A stretch of 64,000 nucleotides of DNA, taken from assembly GCA_964034945.1 (NCBI GenBank), contig OZ035961.1:25244161-25308160 (forward strand). Reading direction: 5' to 3'. Below, piece after piece: positions 47,974 through 60,828 of this stretch (position 1 is the first letter of the stretch; each line of letters starts with the position of its first letter). The position numbers and the translations under genes are program-made. Origin of the DNA: Chrysopilus asiliformis (Eukaryota > Arthropoda > Insecta > Diptera > Rhagionidae). Under the pieces are notes generated by a model, which saw only the letters and a list, made by a program, of their open reading frames with translations, was not told the DNA's origin and searched no databases.

Positions 47974-50900
47974 ATGACCGTTTTTGAAATTTTGCGAGAG
48001 CGACTCGCCAAAGTCCAGCAGGATCATCTGCTCAAGTTCTGGGATGAATTGACGGTAGACGAGCAACATCAGCTTTGCGAAGACATCGAAGAGTTGAACC
48101 TATTGGAACTGAAGACGTATTTCGAACGGGCAACGGCCAGTCTAAATGACAACGGTGCTAAACTAGACGATAGACTGCAGCCCATACCGGATACAAAGTT
48201 GGTCAGCATCAGTCGAGCTCCAGAAGATAAGATTGCAGAGTACAGGAACGAGGGATACAGGCAAATAAGCGATGGACATGTTGGAGTTTTGCTTATGGCT
48301 GGAGGACAAGGTAACTGACTGACTATCCTACTTACGCCAACCACAACTCATCTCACATTATTTCACATAGTTTATTAACTTCACAGAGGCGCGTTTTATG
48401 GGGCAACTCAAAAGTCGAGTCACGTCTGAATTTGCCTAACTGTCGACGACGGTTCTGTTTGTAACCACACTCGCTTTGTAAACTGGAAAAGGTGCACTGG
48501 CCGTTTAAATGCCATCAAGCTAGCATGAAATTCTTTCCAAGTTGATTTACTCCCACTCGCAAAGATTTCTTATTTATTGTCAATTTCAATCACTAACTTT
48601 CTTGATTTATCTTTTCTTTCAATTCAACATATCCACACTTTTCAATTTAATTTTATATGCTTTGTGATTCCGGTTTCGAATTCGATTACTTTATCGTTAT
48701 CGATCAATTAGCATCTTTCTAAGTTTTTGATAGGAAATCTCAGGCAAAACCGACCAAACAAACTTCCCAAAGACACTTTATCTTTGTTTACATTTAGCTC
48801 AGTGAAACTGGTTTACCTTTTGGATTTTCGCTTCATCTCTTATCACACATCAATCGAAAAATATTGTAAGAGTATTACATCACTTAAAAAGTAACCAAAT
48901 TTTAATATTCAAGTTCCCGATTAATGAGTTTTTTTTATCAAAATAAAAAAACAATAATAAACGCTGTTTCTGTGTAAGAGGAAAAAAAACATTCATTGTG
49001 TGCGATATTAAATAACACAACCTGTACTAACTTTCCCATATGAGCGTACACTGTGTGATGTGGGTTATTATTAATAAAAATTAATATGAGTTTTATATGG
49101 CCTTGTTAGTAAATACATTAAAAATTGGTTTTAAAATTCAAAAAATCAATTTCAAAAAATTGAAAAAAAATATTTGTGTACAACTTTTTTAAAATTTTAG
49201 AAAAACAGTACTATATTTTCTGGAAAGTCACAAAAATTGCTATGAATAAAGCCTTTAAAATTACAAATTCGTTCGCCATAAGCCCAATGTAAAATCTCCA
49301 TAATCGATACGCAAGTTTTAGAGGAAAAATTTTGAACCTCTGTATAATAACTACTCTAACGGCCAATTTATTCACTAGGAGTTAAATCGCCTTAACTCCC
49401 TTAACTCACCTTTTACATGGAAAATAACACTAGCTAACTCCCTTAACTCACTAACTCGGCTTAACTCCTAGTGAATAAATTAGGGGTAAGGATGATTCTT
49501 TTAAAAATTAACAGAATGTGCAAATGGTTCATAAAAGTAGCTTTGATTAAATGAGGCGTTGAGAGCAAGATTGGCCCAACCCACATGTCGAAATCGTGAA
49601 TTTTTTTGTGTTTGAATCACTCTTGCGAGTGAGTTTTTAGATAAAAATGTTTGAATGCACAAAAGAACATTTCAACATTAAGTAATAAAGGCCACACAAA
49701 TTTTTTATTCGAAAAATTTACAGTCAATAATAGTAGTACAAATGTGGAAAAGCTTCAAAAACTCGATTATGTGGGTTAGGCCATTTTTGCTCTGATAGCA
49801 TCAAATATTGTAAAAAAATTAATTTTTGGAAAGACATATACCAACCAAGGATAATGTTAAACAGGGCGGTGTTAAGACAAAACGGCAGCTAGTGCGAAAT
49901 CCGAATCCGCCTCCTTTCTTCAAGAAAAAGCGAACACGCTTTTATCACAAAAACGGTGCATCTTATCAAAAAAAGTGCAAGAACAAAAGTTATTTAGGAT
50001 ATGATTCTACATAAGACTTCCATATATCAATATCCGATTGCAATAAATTTTAAAAAATCTTATTAGATAATTTGACTTCAAAGTGGAATTTTGATACAAC
50101 CATTCGAATTAAACCAACATAGTGTCAATTTTGGCGCCCCTTCCTCGGCACGGCCTTGAGCGTAAAATTCAGATTTAATGCAAAAATTTTAGGTCTGCCA
50201 CCAAAAAGTTTTGTGATTTTAATTAATGTCCCATTCACAAAATGAAATGTAAATTTTTATCTTTAATGTAATCTTTAAAGTAAATTTGACAATTCAATTT
50301 TGTCCACAAAAATTTACATTTGAATCCATTTTGGAGTTCCCAAAATCTATTTAAAATTTTATCCTAAATTTTGAATGATAAAATACGGAAATTATAAGGT
50401 TTAACATTAACAAACAACCAAAATGAATTGTAGATTCTTTGTAAATTTTGAATCATTATAATCGATTTCATAAACCGACATCTCCTTTTGTCCTTCCGCC
50501 GACCATCCTGAGCTGTGCTTCAAAGTCATTTTTCTTCAGCATACAATTAGACATAATTAAACAGCTAATTGGAGATACAGAGTGACCTAAAAACTCTTGT
50601 CTTTTACGGCCGAAAACTTAAAAAAAATAAAACCGAACACAACCGTCCCCAATCTGGAAAATGCTTTTGAAACATGAGAGAATACATTTTTTATCTCAAA
50701 GGCTAATTTGAAAAAAAAACATGAAAAATCACCAGAAATAGAAAGACATATCTTATATCTTGTAGGGAAAACATCCTCAAAAATATGTTTTTCGATCATG
50801 TAGGGTATAATACTGTTTTTCTGAACTTTTAAGCAGTACAAAGCTGAACAAATATTGATTACGTAGATTCTGCGCACCTTGAACGAATTTCAATAAAAAT

Positions 50901-53900
50901 AGTGTTATATTTATATTGTTTTTTTTTTCAATTTATGCCTAATAATTTCGCCGAATATTGCAAAAAAATTAATCGAAATTTAATATATTGGCAGTCCTAA
51001 AAATATTCGAAAACTAGAACTCGTGGGTGAAAACCTCAGACATTTACGTCACAACTCTAAGCACCCTTGATATATGTATTTAAATAGTAGGTTGGGGCTA
51101 AACGTTAAAGCAATATATATTTTATTAAAAAAAGCAACTGAAAGACATCGGTTGACGTTTCTTTTGATACTCTATATGATATATCATATAGGAGTATATT
51201 AGATTTAGTATATCTTTTGTAACGCATTGAAATTTCAATTCGGAATTTCATTTGTAAAATTTTTATATCCCAGTCATTCTGGTCCCCCTGTAAATTTTAT
51301 AAAAGTAAAAAAAAAATCCAAAAATCTTTTTGAAATTTTATTCTAAATTTGAAATTATATTTATTTTAAAATAAAAAGAATCCAGAAGTGGCCATGATAC
51401 ACAGTTATACAAAAGTGCGATTTTCTCTATTTATTTATGGAATAAATTACCAAAAATCAACGTTTCATTTTTAAGAAGAAAACATAAAAGCTACAATAGC
51501 CCGGGGCCAATCGTCAAATACTGTATATGATGAAAGACATGTTTATCTAAAAAAATCATTTGTATAGGAGAGGGGGAAAGGAGTGGTCATATTGGATTTT
51601 GATGTATAGAACAGTTATGTAAAATCATATTCTAAACAAATTTCGCCTTTAAAAATTTTTCAGTACGACTTACCGTTTCCGAGAAAATTGAAAAAAAGTA
51701 TTAAATTTGTATGGAGAAGCAGTGGTTCGATTGGAATTTTAATGTATGGATGAGTTATGTAAAATCCTATTCTAAACACATATTCCCTCTATAAATTTTC
51801 AATACGCGTCACCGTTTTCGAGAAAATTGCAAAAAACTGCTTCATTTGTATGGGGAAGAAGCGGAAAGGAATGATCAAATTTTTCCCGCTCTTAGCCGAG
51901 CCTTTTACGAGAAACGTAACTAAATTTCAAGTCTAGCTCAATCCTTTGGAAAGTTATGGTGTTCACGGACAGACGGAAGGAATGCGGAAATCAAAATCTT
52001 TTGTCATCCCTAACACCCTGGTGTAGTTCCTTTTTGTGTCCGATGTAACGAATCAAACAAACCAAAATCTATATATATGTATAAAATCGTTTGTCCTGAT
52101 TGATTGACTCATCAACGCCCAGCCCAAACCCCTTAAGCTAGACACTTGAAACTTTCACAGTATGTCCCAACCATCACGTAGGCGCTCACTAAAGCGGGGT
52201 TTTCCGAAATTGTACTGCTAAGGGGGTTTGGGTGTTTTTAAATCGTGATTTTCGCCATGAATTCTGCTCAATAGGAGGCTGAAAAGTTTCACTCGGGGTT
52301 TTCGGGGTCGCTGATCCCGAATATGGTGTTACAATTTCAAAAATCCTAACGAAAGGTCCTGTAAGGATAATGCAACTATCCTTTCCCGTTTTTGCATTAG
52401 GGGGTTTTCGGGGTCGCTGGTCACGAATCTGGGGTTAGACTAATTCGAGTACTGTAAGGATAAGATTTTTCTCAAAAGTTTTTAAATTCTTTCCGGTTTT
52501 CTCCGTATTCTAAAACTTATACAAAAAACTGAACCCGGCAACGACGGGTATGCAAGCTAGTCTAATATAATTCTAAATGATATATCCTATAGAATATAAA
52601 GATATGCGTCATAATTAGATTTCTCTAAAGAAATGCGCCGCGGATCAAAATATTGTCCTCAAATTTTATTTATAACTGAATAAAATATAACACAATATAA
52701 AGTTGAATGAATTCATTCTGAATCACACATTGAAAAACTTGAATTCTTATGACTCAATGAAAATAACGTTAACAATTAGCAATTAATAATTGAATAGTAT
52801 TTAAATATTAGTGATAAGAATTTTTATGATTAGCTAGTTTCGCTTTTTCATTAAAATCGTTCACTTATCAGATTGTAAAAATTTTCTTATCAGATATTTC
52901 TCGCATTGTGCTGTAAATACAATAAAAGACAAACTACTTCCATTATTGTAAAAAAATTCGAAATGAAATTTAACCCTTATGAATTGTAATCGATGATTTA
53001 TCAGATCTTATCTTGAACGCTCTCTCAACCACTTAAAATAAATTTAGCGCTGCCCATTTATTTGTTTACGCTCATTTATTACTAGGATTACGATTATATT
53101 TTTAGAGATTATATAAAATGGCTATCAAGACGTAAACAACTCATAATAAATAAATAAAAAAATACTTACAGGTACTCGTTTGGGATTCGCTCATCCAAAA
53201 GGAATGTACGATATCGGATTGCCCTCACACAAATCACTGTTCCGGGTCCAGGCTGAGAAAATTCGCAAACTGCAGCATTTGGCCGAGGAGTACACAGGAA
53301 AGCAAGGCTCTATTATCTGGTATATCATGACATCGGAGCAAACAATTCAGCCGACACTGGAATACTTTCAGTTGAACAACTATTTCGGATTGGACAAAGA
53401 CAATATTGTGATGTTTACACAGGGATCATTGCCTTGCTTCGAATTTGACGGCAAAATAATCCTCGATCAGAAGCATCGAATCGCCCGCGCTCCAGACGGA
53501 AACGGGGGCATCTACCGAGCACTACGAGATCAGGGCATCCTCGCCGATATCAATCGCCGTGGGGTGAAATACCTGCATGCGCACAGTGTGGACAATATTC
53601 TGGTAAAGGTTGCCGATCCAATTTTTATTGGTTACTGTGTCCAGGAAAATGCCGACTGTGCCGCTAAAGTAGTCGAGAAATCCCATCCGAACGAAGCGGT
53701 TGGCGTTGTATGCATGGTCGATGGGAAATACCAAGTGGTCGAGTACAGTGAAATATCAGCAAAGACAGCGGAACTCCGCAATTCCGATGGCCGACTTACA
53801 TTCAGTGCTGGAAACATTTGTAATCATTACTTTAGTGCTGCATTCCTTAACAGAATCGGTTCAACGTACGAGAAGGAGCTGAAACTGCACGTTGCCAAGA

Positions 53901-54286
53901 AGAAAATTCCATTTGTTGATAACTCAGGAAAACGCATCACGCCAGACAAGCCAAACGGTATTAAAATCGAAAAATTCGTTTTCGATGTGTTCGAGTTTGC
54001 GCAAAAGTTCGTTGCCATGGAAGTGCCACGCGAAGAGGAGTTTAGCGCACTTAAAAACGGCGACAGTGCCGGCAAGGATTGTCCGTCGACGGCCAGAAAT
54101 GACCTTTTCCGGCTTCATAAGAAGTACATCGAAACTGCCGGTGGTATAGTCCATGGCGACGAATGCGAAATCTCACCATTCCTTTCGTATTCGGGTGAAG
54201 GTCTGGAGCATCTTGTCAGTGGAAAATCGTTTGCCAGTCCTGTGTACTTGAGAAGTAGTCACGATTCCCTAAATGGTCATCTGTAG
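47974..54286 (+). CDS. mmy: UDP-N-acetylglucosamine pyrophosphorylase (mummy / UAP1)
   Basis: Makes UDP-GlcNAc from GlcNAc-1-phosphate and UTP in the cytosol, the precursor of chitin, N-glycans and GPI anchors. Two coding exons, 47974-48310 and 53172-54286, give 483 codons, near the family's usual length. The nucleotide-binding loop [12 protein letters not shown] is split by the intron between GGQ and GTRLG and is restored exactly by splicing (CAAG|GTAACT .. TTACAG|GTACTCG). Then come [11 protein letters not shown], the uridine-binding region with [49 protein letters not shown], the substrate-site NICNHYF and a [10 protein letters not shown] block. A full set of conserved motifs suggests an active enzyme. 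The 4861-bp intron holds several repeats. AATAAA at 54364, 54757 and 55112 are candidate poly(A) signals. Confidence 0.95.
51490..52060 (-). repeat. Family B repeat, reverse orientation
   Basis: Reverse complements of the 4610-5050 / 16560-17110 words: ACAGTTATGTAAAATCATAT, CCGTTTTCGAGAAAATTG, and an end near CACCCTGGTGTAGTTC.. GTGTCCGA that mirrors TCGGACACAAAAATGAACTACACCAG in the tandem units. Confidence 0.55.
52068..52560 (+). mobile_element. Helitron-like non-autonomous element
   Basis: Starts A|TCTATATATATG, near GTTTGTCCTGATTGATT. It ends with a GC-rich hairpin CCCGGCAACGACGGG a few bases before CTAG|T. TC at the 5' end, hairpin plus CTAG-type 3' end, and insertion between A and T are Helitron hallmarks (established knowledge). 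493 bp, no RepHel protein. The interior has a repeated GGTTTTCGGGGTCGCTG word. Confidence 0.7.
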
Positions 54287-55750
54287 AAATGAATTTCCAC
54301 AAAATTTCTACTTAACTTTAAAATATAGCCGGTTTAACCGGAATCAAAGGAGAACTAAACTATAATAAATATATACTATTAATCGTACTTGAATATTCCA
54401 TGATAAATGTAGAAAAAATTACCTATATCCAATTTTTACAAAACTATATAATAATTAGTCGCTATTGACGTTAAAAACGATTTTGTTTCTTCTACTTTTA
54501 AGTTGGTAAAGTTTTAGAAGTGTGTGCCATCTATCTGTCTTCTGTAGTATGTCATTTCTACAATATCTATTTGTAAATAGAAGTTTTTAATTTTTTGATT
54601 TGTAGTAAAATTTTAAATTCATAACGTGTCCAATGAATATTATAGAATATACCAACAACGTGGTAGTAAAATTTGATTAGCGCTGAGTGAAAAAATTACG
54701 CTAAATAACAAATGATTGTAAATTTTACCAAGTTTTTTTTTTTTTTGGAAAAGCACGAATAAATATTTGTACACACACACGGCTAGAGATGTTTATCCAA
54801 GTAAAATACTTACACCCTTGCCTATGTAGATCTTTTTCCTTAGGGTAAGTGCAATTTTTATCTTTAATTACGTATTTTCAATTAATAAGAATAAAATTAT
54901 CTCAAAAATCATACAAAAAATGTTATTCGTTGAAAATTATAAATTAATATCTCAAAAGTTTATTAAATAGAGTTATTCTGTTCAATTTTTTATTGTATAT
55001 ATTTTAGGCGTACTTATTTTGTTTTATTTATCAAACTTATTATATATATATATATATTTTTTTTTTTCGAAAAAAAACATTAATTTCATGTTGTAAACAA
55101 AAATATACAAACAATAAAGTTGTTATAAATCAACCAAAACCGATTATTTATTTCTCAAAAAATAGTAATGCGATCAATGTGGACAAATACACCCCGATTC
55201 TGATAGATTTGGGACGCAATTGGCAGCAACTCTTCTAAAAAAACCAATTTTCTTCATTAAAAAAATCTGTATTTGTATTCTAAATAAAATGAGAAAAGGC
55301 AAACGTAATTCTACCAAAGTCGACTTGCGTAACATTTGGCGTGTCGAAAATTATAAGAATTCAATTAATTATTTTTTGTGCCTGTTGTAATTTTTTGTTT
55401 CTTTACTGATTACAAAATCTTGCAAAATTTGTTTGATAAAAAAAAGTTGTACGAATGTCGTGACTACGTAGGCAAATAATAGAAGATAACCTTGATTCTA
55501 GGTCTAGGAGAAAATAATTCTTTTTTGTGCCGTTTCTATCGATTGTATTGTGACTGATAAGGGAAGTTTATCAAAACAGTGCTAATCGACATTGAAAAAG
55601 TTGAATTTTTCAAATCCAAACACTTAAAACAAAAGTTGTGTTTTATTAGAAAAAAAAATGTTGTGAGGAAAATTTTTGGACTCAATTATAATCTTTGGAA
55701 ACCTTATATAAAAAAAAAGTCTCCAAGTCATCTCCCAACAGAATCATATT
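54287..55750. other. mmy 3' flank
   Basis: Probable 3' UTR with three AATAAA words (54364, 54757, 55112), then AT-rich spacer. No gene supported. Confidence 0.5.
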
Positions 55751-56260
55751 TATACCCGTATGGTGAAACCAAAGGGTATATTAACTTTGCCTTACCGTTT
55801 GTAACGCCAAGATCCCGTCATCACACATAAAAATGATTTACACCAGTGTCTTTAGAATGATAAAAATAATTAATTTTTGCATGTCCGTCCGTCCGTCCGT
55901 CTGTCCGTCCATCTGTCTGTGGCGCGGATTGCGGGCGCACGGATTGAGCTAGACACTTGAAATTTTGCGCAGATCCGTTTTTCGTAAAATGCGATGGGCA
56001 AAAATGGACCATTAGGGGGGGTACCCCCCATACAAACGAAAACGTTTTTTGCGAATATCTCAAAAACGGCGCATCTTATCAAAAAAGTTCAAGAACAAAA
56101 GTTATTTAGGATATGATTCTACATAAAACTCCCATACATCAAAATCCGATTGGAATAAATTTTAAAAAATTTTAAAGTGGAATTTTGATACAACTGTTCG
56201 AATCACCATACGGGTTTTCAATAATTGCCAGATTGGCAATTATAGCTTTTGTTATGTTTT
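55751..56260. repeat. Interspersed repeat family A, copy 2
   Basis: Starts TATACCCGTATGGTGAAACC, ends GGCAATTATAGCTTTTGTTATG, with TCACCATACGGGTTTTC near the end. A close relative of 37547-38115. It includes a short GTCC run (about 55885-55905). Confidence 0.65.
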
Positions 56261-56965
56261 TATATTGGTCCCATTCAAAAAAAAAACTTCCGTCAAGCAC
56301 GAATGCAATTCATGAGTGGTTTCGTCCATATTTCCATAATCATAAATATTTCCGCATTTGTAATATTAAAGAATATGAAAAGATTTAAACGAACTTATTT
56401 TTATTTTTCGGTAATCTGCTTTCGACACATTTTGTTACCTCCAGATAACGAAATCGTAAGGTAAACGAAGAAAATTTCTTTATATAGAGAATTCCATTAC
56501 ATTGAGATAAATAGTTTCGTTCGCGTCTCTTTCAAAGTTCCGAAAAAAATTTCGTTCTACAAAGAATTATATAGGGGTATAGGGGTTTAGATCGAATTTT
56601 GATGTATGGAAGAGTTATGAAATATCATATTATAAACACATTTTGCCTTTAAAAGTTTTTCAAAACAACTCACCGTTTTCGAGAACATTGCCGCTTTCTT
56701 TGTATGGGAAAGAGGGAAAGAATAGTCTGATTTTGCCACTACAATACTTAGCCTCACTATTTACGAGAAACGCAACTGTACGAAATTTCGAGCCTATAGT
56801 TCAATCGTTTCGAAAGTTATGATATTCACGGACAAACAGACGGACGGACGGACATGCGGACATCAAAATCTTTCGCCATTCCAAACACCCTGGTATAATT
56901 CATTTTCGACAATTTTACACATAAAATCGTCTATTTTGCGAATCAAACTGTGATTTTTACAGATC

Positions 56966-57355
56966 TAATGCTACATTTACACGAATGACAAATTTGTCAT
57001 TTTTTTCTTGTCATTATGTTAATTCCCGTGTAAATGGCATAATTTTTGTAATTTTTTCTGTCAGAAAATGTCAATCTCTCATAAAAGAATGAACTTGTCC
57101 ATTCTTTTATGCCAGATTGTCATTCGTGCAAACGCAATATTAGTTATGACAACTTTAGTATTCAACTTTTGTCATAACTAATATTGCGTTTGCACGAATG
57201 ACAATCTGGCATAAAAGAATGGACAAGTTCATTCTTTTATGAGAGATTGACATTTTCTGACAGAAAAAATTACAAAAATTATGCCATTTACACGGGAATT
57301 AACATAATGACAAGAAAAAAATGACAAATTTGTCATTCGTGTAAATGTAGCATAA
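56966..57355. mobile_element. 384-bp perfect palindrome with TAA duplications
   Basis: The element 56969-57352 starts TGCTACATTTACACGAATGA and ends with its exact reverse complement. By eye both 184-bp arms are identical, separated by a 16-bp loop (CTTTAGTATTCAACTT). TAA at 56966-56968 and 57353-57355 flanks it, fitting a 3-bp target duplication as made by PIF/Harbinger elements; that assignment is inference. Non-coding. Confidence 0.85.
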
Positions 57356-57359
57356 TTCA

Positions 57360-59190
57360 GCATTTTCCAAATCAAATTCATCAGTTTTTCTTTTGTGATA
57401 AATTTGATTTTTATGAAGATTTACGGAACTCGGAAATATTCAGCCATTGACGTAAATTAATAATACACAATAAAGAAAACTACTAACAAAGATCTATACA
57501 TATTCGATTTCTGAAATGATGACTTTGATTTGTAAAAAAAATTGAAGTTGATTTGCAAAATAGTAAAAAAAAAGTATTTATACTAGAAAAACCTCTATAG
57601 TGGGCGGGTTTGGACGAATAATTCGCGATTAAAGTAGCAATAAATTCTGGCCAACCGTTTTTTTTTATTTTTTTTTATCATTTTTTAAAGTTTTTAAGCC
57701 AGGAATACAGACAGAACTATGGATTAAAATTTGCCCCAAAATCTAAGAAAATCATTGTGGAAGTTTTCTACAATTTTTTTTACATCACAATTGTTTAACA
57801 TTTGAAAAAATCCCAACCAGTTATTTTCTTTCTACTAGATTTAAAAAAAAGACTGATCGCCAAAAAATTAAACTTTTATTAAAATAATTTATTTACTTTA
57901 GATCTTCCATAAAACGCTTAGCAGGCACTAACTCGATTTAGCCATTAAACGTTGCGCAAAAAATGATCAGGAAGTATCTCGTTTTTTTTAAAATTGATAA
58001 GTTAAATTCCATGTTAATTTTTTTAAAAAAATAAATTGATTTAAGAAAAATAAACTAGCATTGCACAAAATTGCGAACTTACTATAGTCGTATATTTTTA
58101 CCAGTTTATCTCCCAAAATAAAATTTTAAAAGACGTCAATATATCTTAAGAATAATTGTTACCATTGCTTATCAACGTGTTTTTGTAAACAAAACTTTCA
58201 TTTTCTAAATATTTTGTTTTTTTGTTTTCATATTAATTACCAAAACATCAACAAATTTGATTCCCATTTTTTATTGTTTCACTCGAGTGATTTTAATAGC
58301 GTTGTAGAGTAATTGCATTAATGAATTTATAATTTAATAAAATGTAATACTTTTATGGCTAAGGATTACATCATAAATGAATATTCAAAATCCAATTTAA
58401 AAAATTACTTTTAAATCAATTCTAATTGATATTTTATCATATAAATAATTTATACTGGTACAATATTGTTTTTTACTCCTATAGATTTTTTTCGTTTTTG
58501 CCTTGATAAGAAATATCTATACTTACCCGTTAATGGTTTTACTGCTATGATTCATATCGAAATTTCATAAAGTCCCCGTATTAAGGGCCATATTGACAAT
58601 TTCTTGAGATTGGCAAAAATTAGATCGCTGCGAAATATGTTTTTCTATGTGCGACGATTAACATTTTATCAACTTAAATATACGTAAGAATATTTTTTGG
58701 TGTCAATAGAAGACGGAATTGCGAATAATTCTATTTACATACATTTGACCCACAAGACCTCATCGTTATCAATTTTTAGCCCATATTCAAATGGAAAAAT
58801 TTCTTAATACGTTTCTTGGTCCAATTTTTTACTACAAAATTTACAATGCAAACTAATAATTTTAAATTTAGATTGTAAAATGAATTGAATACACGTGGTT
58901 ATGGTAAAAAATCCATTCAAATTAAGGAAATAAAATTAACGAAAAATGCGTCATAAGCAATTTACGGACGGATTGTTTTTTGCGGTTTCTGGGATTTTTT
59001 TTAAGGAAACCAATAAAACGTATGTATGGTTTTAAAGCGCTGTAGCTTTAAATTTAACATATATTAAGGTAACAAGAAAAATACCCATGGAATTAAAAAA
59101 AAATTAATTAAAAATTAAATTGAACTAAATTGAAGGAAAAACATAATTCTCCGTGGGCCGTCCGTAAAATGTTAAAAATAACAATTCTTG
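57360..59190. other. Spacer without recognised features
   Basis: Very AT-rich; no gene, RNA or bounded repeat seen. Confidence 0.4.
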
Positions 59191-59193
59191 ATA

Positions 59194-59915
59194 TTAGGGG
59201 CCTATTGCGGTTATCGATATCTATTCGATCGACCATCGTTGGCCGGAACGATCGAAAAACAATTTGGTATTGCGTAAGGTTCATCGTTCAAGCAATCGCT
59301 ATTGTGAATTTTTTAGTGTTTGACGTTTGGGAATTCACATTGTTGAAGTTATTTTAATGTTTAAAAATGATTTCAACGCATAAAATACAATATTGAGCTC
59401 CCTTAAAACATAGAGGAGGTGGATGACAATGGCGATATGAGCGAAATTACACCAGAAGACGGTTTTACAAACCAACGTCAAGGCGAAAATATTAAACACC
59501 GAATGTTGAGTTCTTTGAATTGACCAATATTTCAAATCTATATGAATAAAACAGTTTTTAAGTCCATTTTTTATTTAAATTATTTTTATACCACTTTGGT
59601 CTTATTTATCTTCAACCAATTTTTATATTGGATTTTTGATCGAGGTTTTGATCAAGATATTCCTCATTAATAATTTCCTAATGTGTACAAATACTTCCAT
59701 TTTATTATTAGCCTCTAATTTTGATAAAAAAAAGTAATTGCAATACTTCACCGATCGCTAACTTGACATAAACTTCACCGAACGATCAAACAAATGTCAT
59801 CGTTCCCAACTGAACGATTTTATCGTTCACGAACGATAAAATCGATGATCACAATACCGATTTTTCGATTTGACATTTCAACGATCGATTGACGAAGCTC
59901 ACAATAGGGGCCTTA
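59194..59915. mobile_element. Element with GGGGCCTATTG ends and TTA duplications
   Basis: TTA at 59194-59196 and 59913-59915 flank a 716-bp element starting GGGGCCTATTGCGG and ending CACAATAGGGGCC. Its subterminal parts are rich in ATCGATC and CGAACGAT words (ATCGTTC / GAACGAT). The short ORF inside shows no transposase motif. Confidence 0.6.
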
Positions 59916-60025
59916 ATCTTTGGTTGCAATAAAAGAAATTTGTTAAATTAATTAGTTTACCTTTTGGTCATACATGCAGGAGGATCTGGGGGCCTATTAT
60001 CTTAGTCGTAGCGAAAAAGCGTTGC

Positions 60026-60173
60026 CTAGGGGCCTATTATGGAATACGATCGTAATCGTAACGATTGGGATTTGCTTGTTGTTGTTAGTTTTTTACTAAC
60101 AACAACAGGCAAATTCTAATCGTTACGATTACGATCGTTACGATTACGATCGTATTCCATAATAGGCCCCCTA
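60026..60173. mobile_element. Short palindromic relative with GGGGCCTATTATG ends
   Basis: The element 60029-60170 (142 bp) is flanked by CTA on both sides. The arms GGGGCCTATTATGGAATACG and the matching right arm are near-perfect inverted repeats. The centre is GTTGTTGTTAGT..ACTAACAACAAC. A broken end of the same kind (GGGGGCCTATTATCTTAG) lies at 59988. Confidence 0.75.
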
Positions 60174-60365
60174 ATTGGGCACAATCCTTGAACGACTATC
60201 TCTTGTTGTTTTTGCAGATTTTTTATTCTCAAAAACACATAATTTATAATACTCATCAAACAAATGCTTTATTTTTCACATTTTCTTATATACATTGAAA
60301 TATATTGTTAAATAAATAACCATCTGTCTTACAGTAATTCCTTAATACCAAAAATACAAATTCGT

Positions 60366-60812
60366 TCAGTAAAATTCCCCTTCGGAGGACTGATCTGTAG
60401 ATCCAACTGTAGATACGTCGGAGGACTCATCATCCGAATCCATTACTTCCCAATTCCCATCGCTTCCGTCATCATCGAAATCGTTTCCGGCTTCTGCTAC
60501 CTGCAAAGAAGGAAAACCAGAGGCGAGTTTTTCATTGAAACAGACACCAAACTATTTAGGGTTAACTACTTGTCCAGTTTGTATATTTATTTCGATTTGT
60601 AATCGAATATCCATTACCATAAAAGCAGCTGTAACTAAAACTGGTAACGTAACTCGACATCTCCACGCGAGTTTCGTTAAAAATACGAAAACTTCATTGA
60701 ATTGAGAAACCATTGCATAAGTAGCCTGCCACAGATTGAAAAGAATAAATGAGGAGCAACCAAAAAGAATAATCTTACATCTATTGAGGCGTAATATCGA
60801 AAGGGGCGGAAT
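60366..60812 (-). CDS. 3' exons of an unrecognised membrane protein (partial)
   Basis: Two exons on the minus strand, 60812-60570 (81 codons) and 60500-60366 (44 codons plus stop), join in phase 0 through CAA|GTAGTT .. TTGCAG|GTAGCA. The first encodes two hydrophobic spans (KIILFGCSSFILFNLW and VTLPVLVTAAFMVMDI) separated by VSQFNEVFVFLTKLAWRC. The second is acidic: GNDFDDDGSDGNWEVMDSDD, Ser-rich, ending EGEFY. It opens at an acceptor (TTTGTAG) only 14 bp after the CCDC32-like stop codon, so its upstream exons are either far to the right or shared with that locus. I do not recognise the family. The reading frame and splice fit support coding; the start is unknown. Confidence 0.5.
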
Positions 60813-60828
60813 CTACAAATGAAAAAGT

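Larger units (their letters stand above)
48311..53171. other. mmy intron 1 (coding), repeat-rich
   Basis: Contains a family A fragment (about 49930-50110), reversed family B sequence (about 51490-52060), a TACTCTATATGATATATCATA palindrome near 51170 and the Helitron-like element 52068-52560. No nested gene recognised. Confidence 0.6.

Noticed and set aside
59130..59357. 75-codon plus-strand ORF
   Set aside because: Overlaps the left end of the GGGGCCTATTG element and shows no conserved motif.
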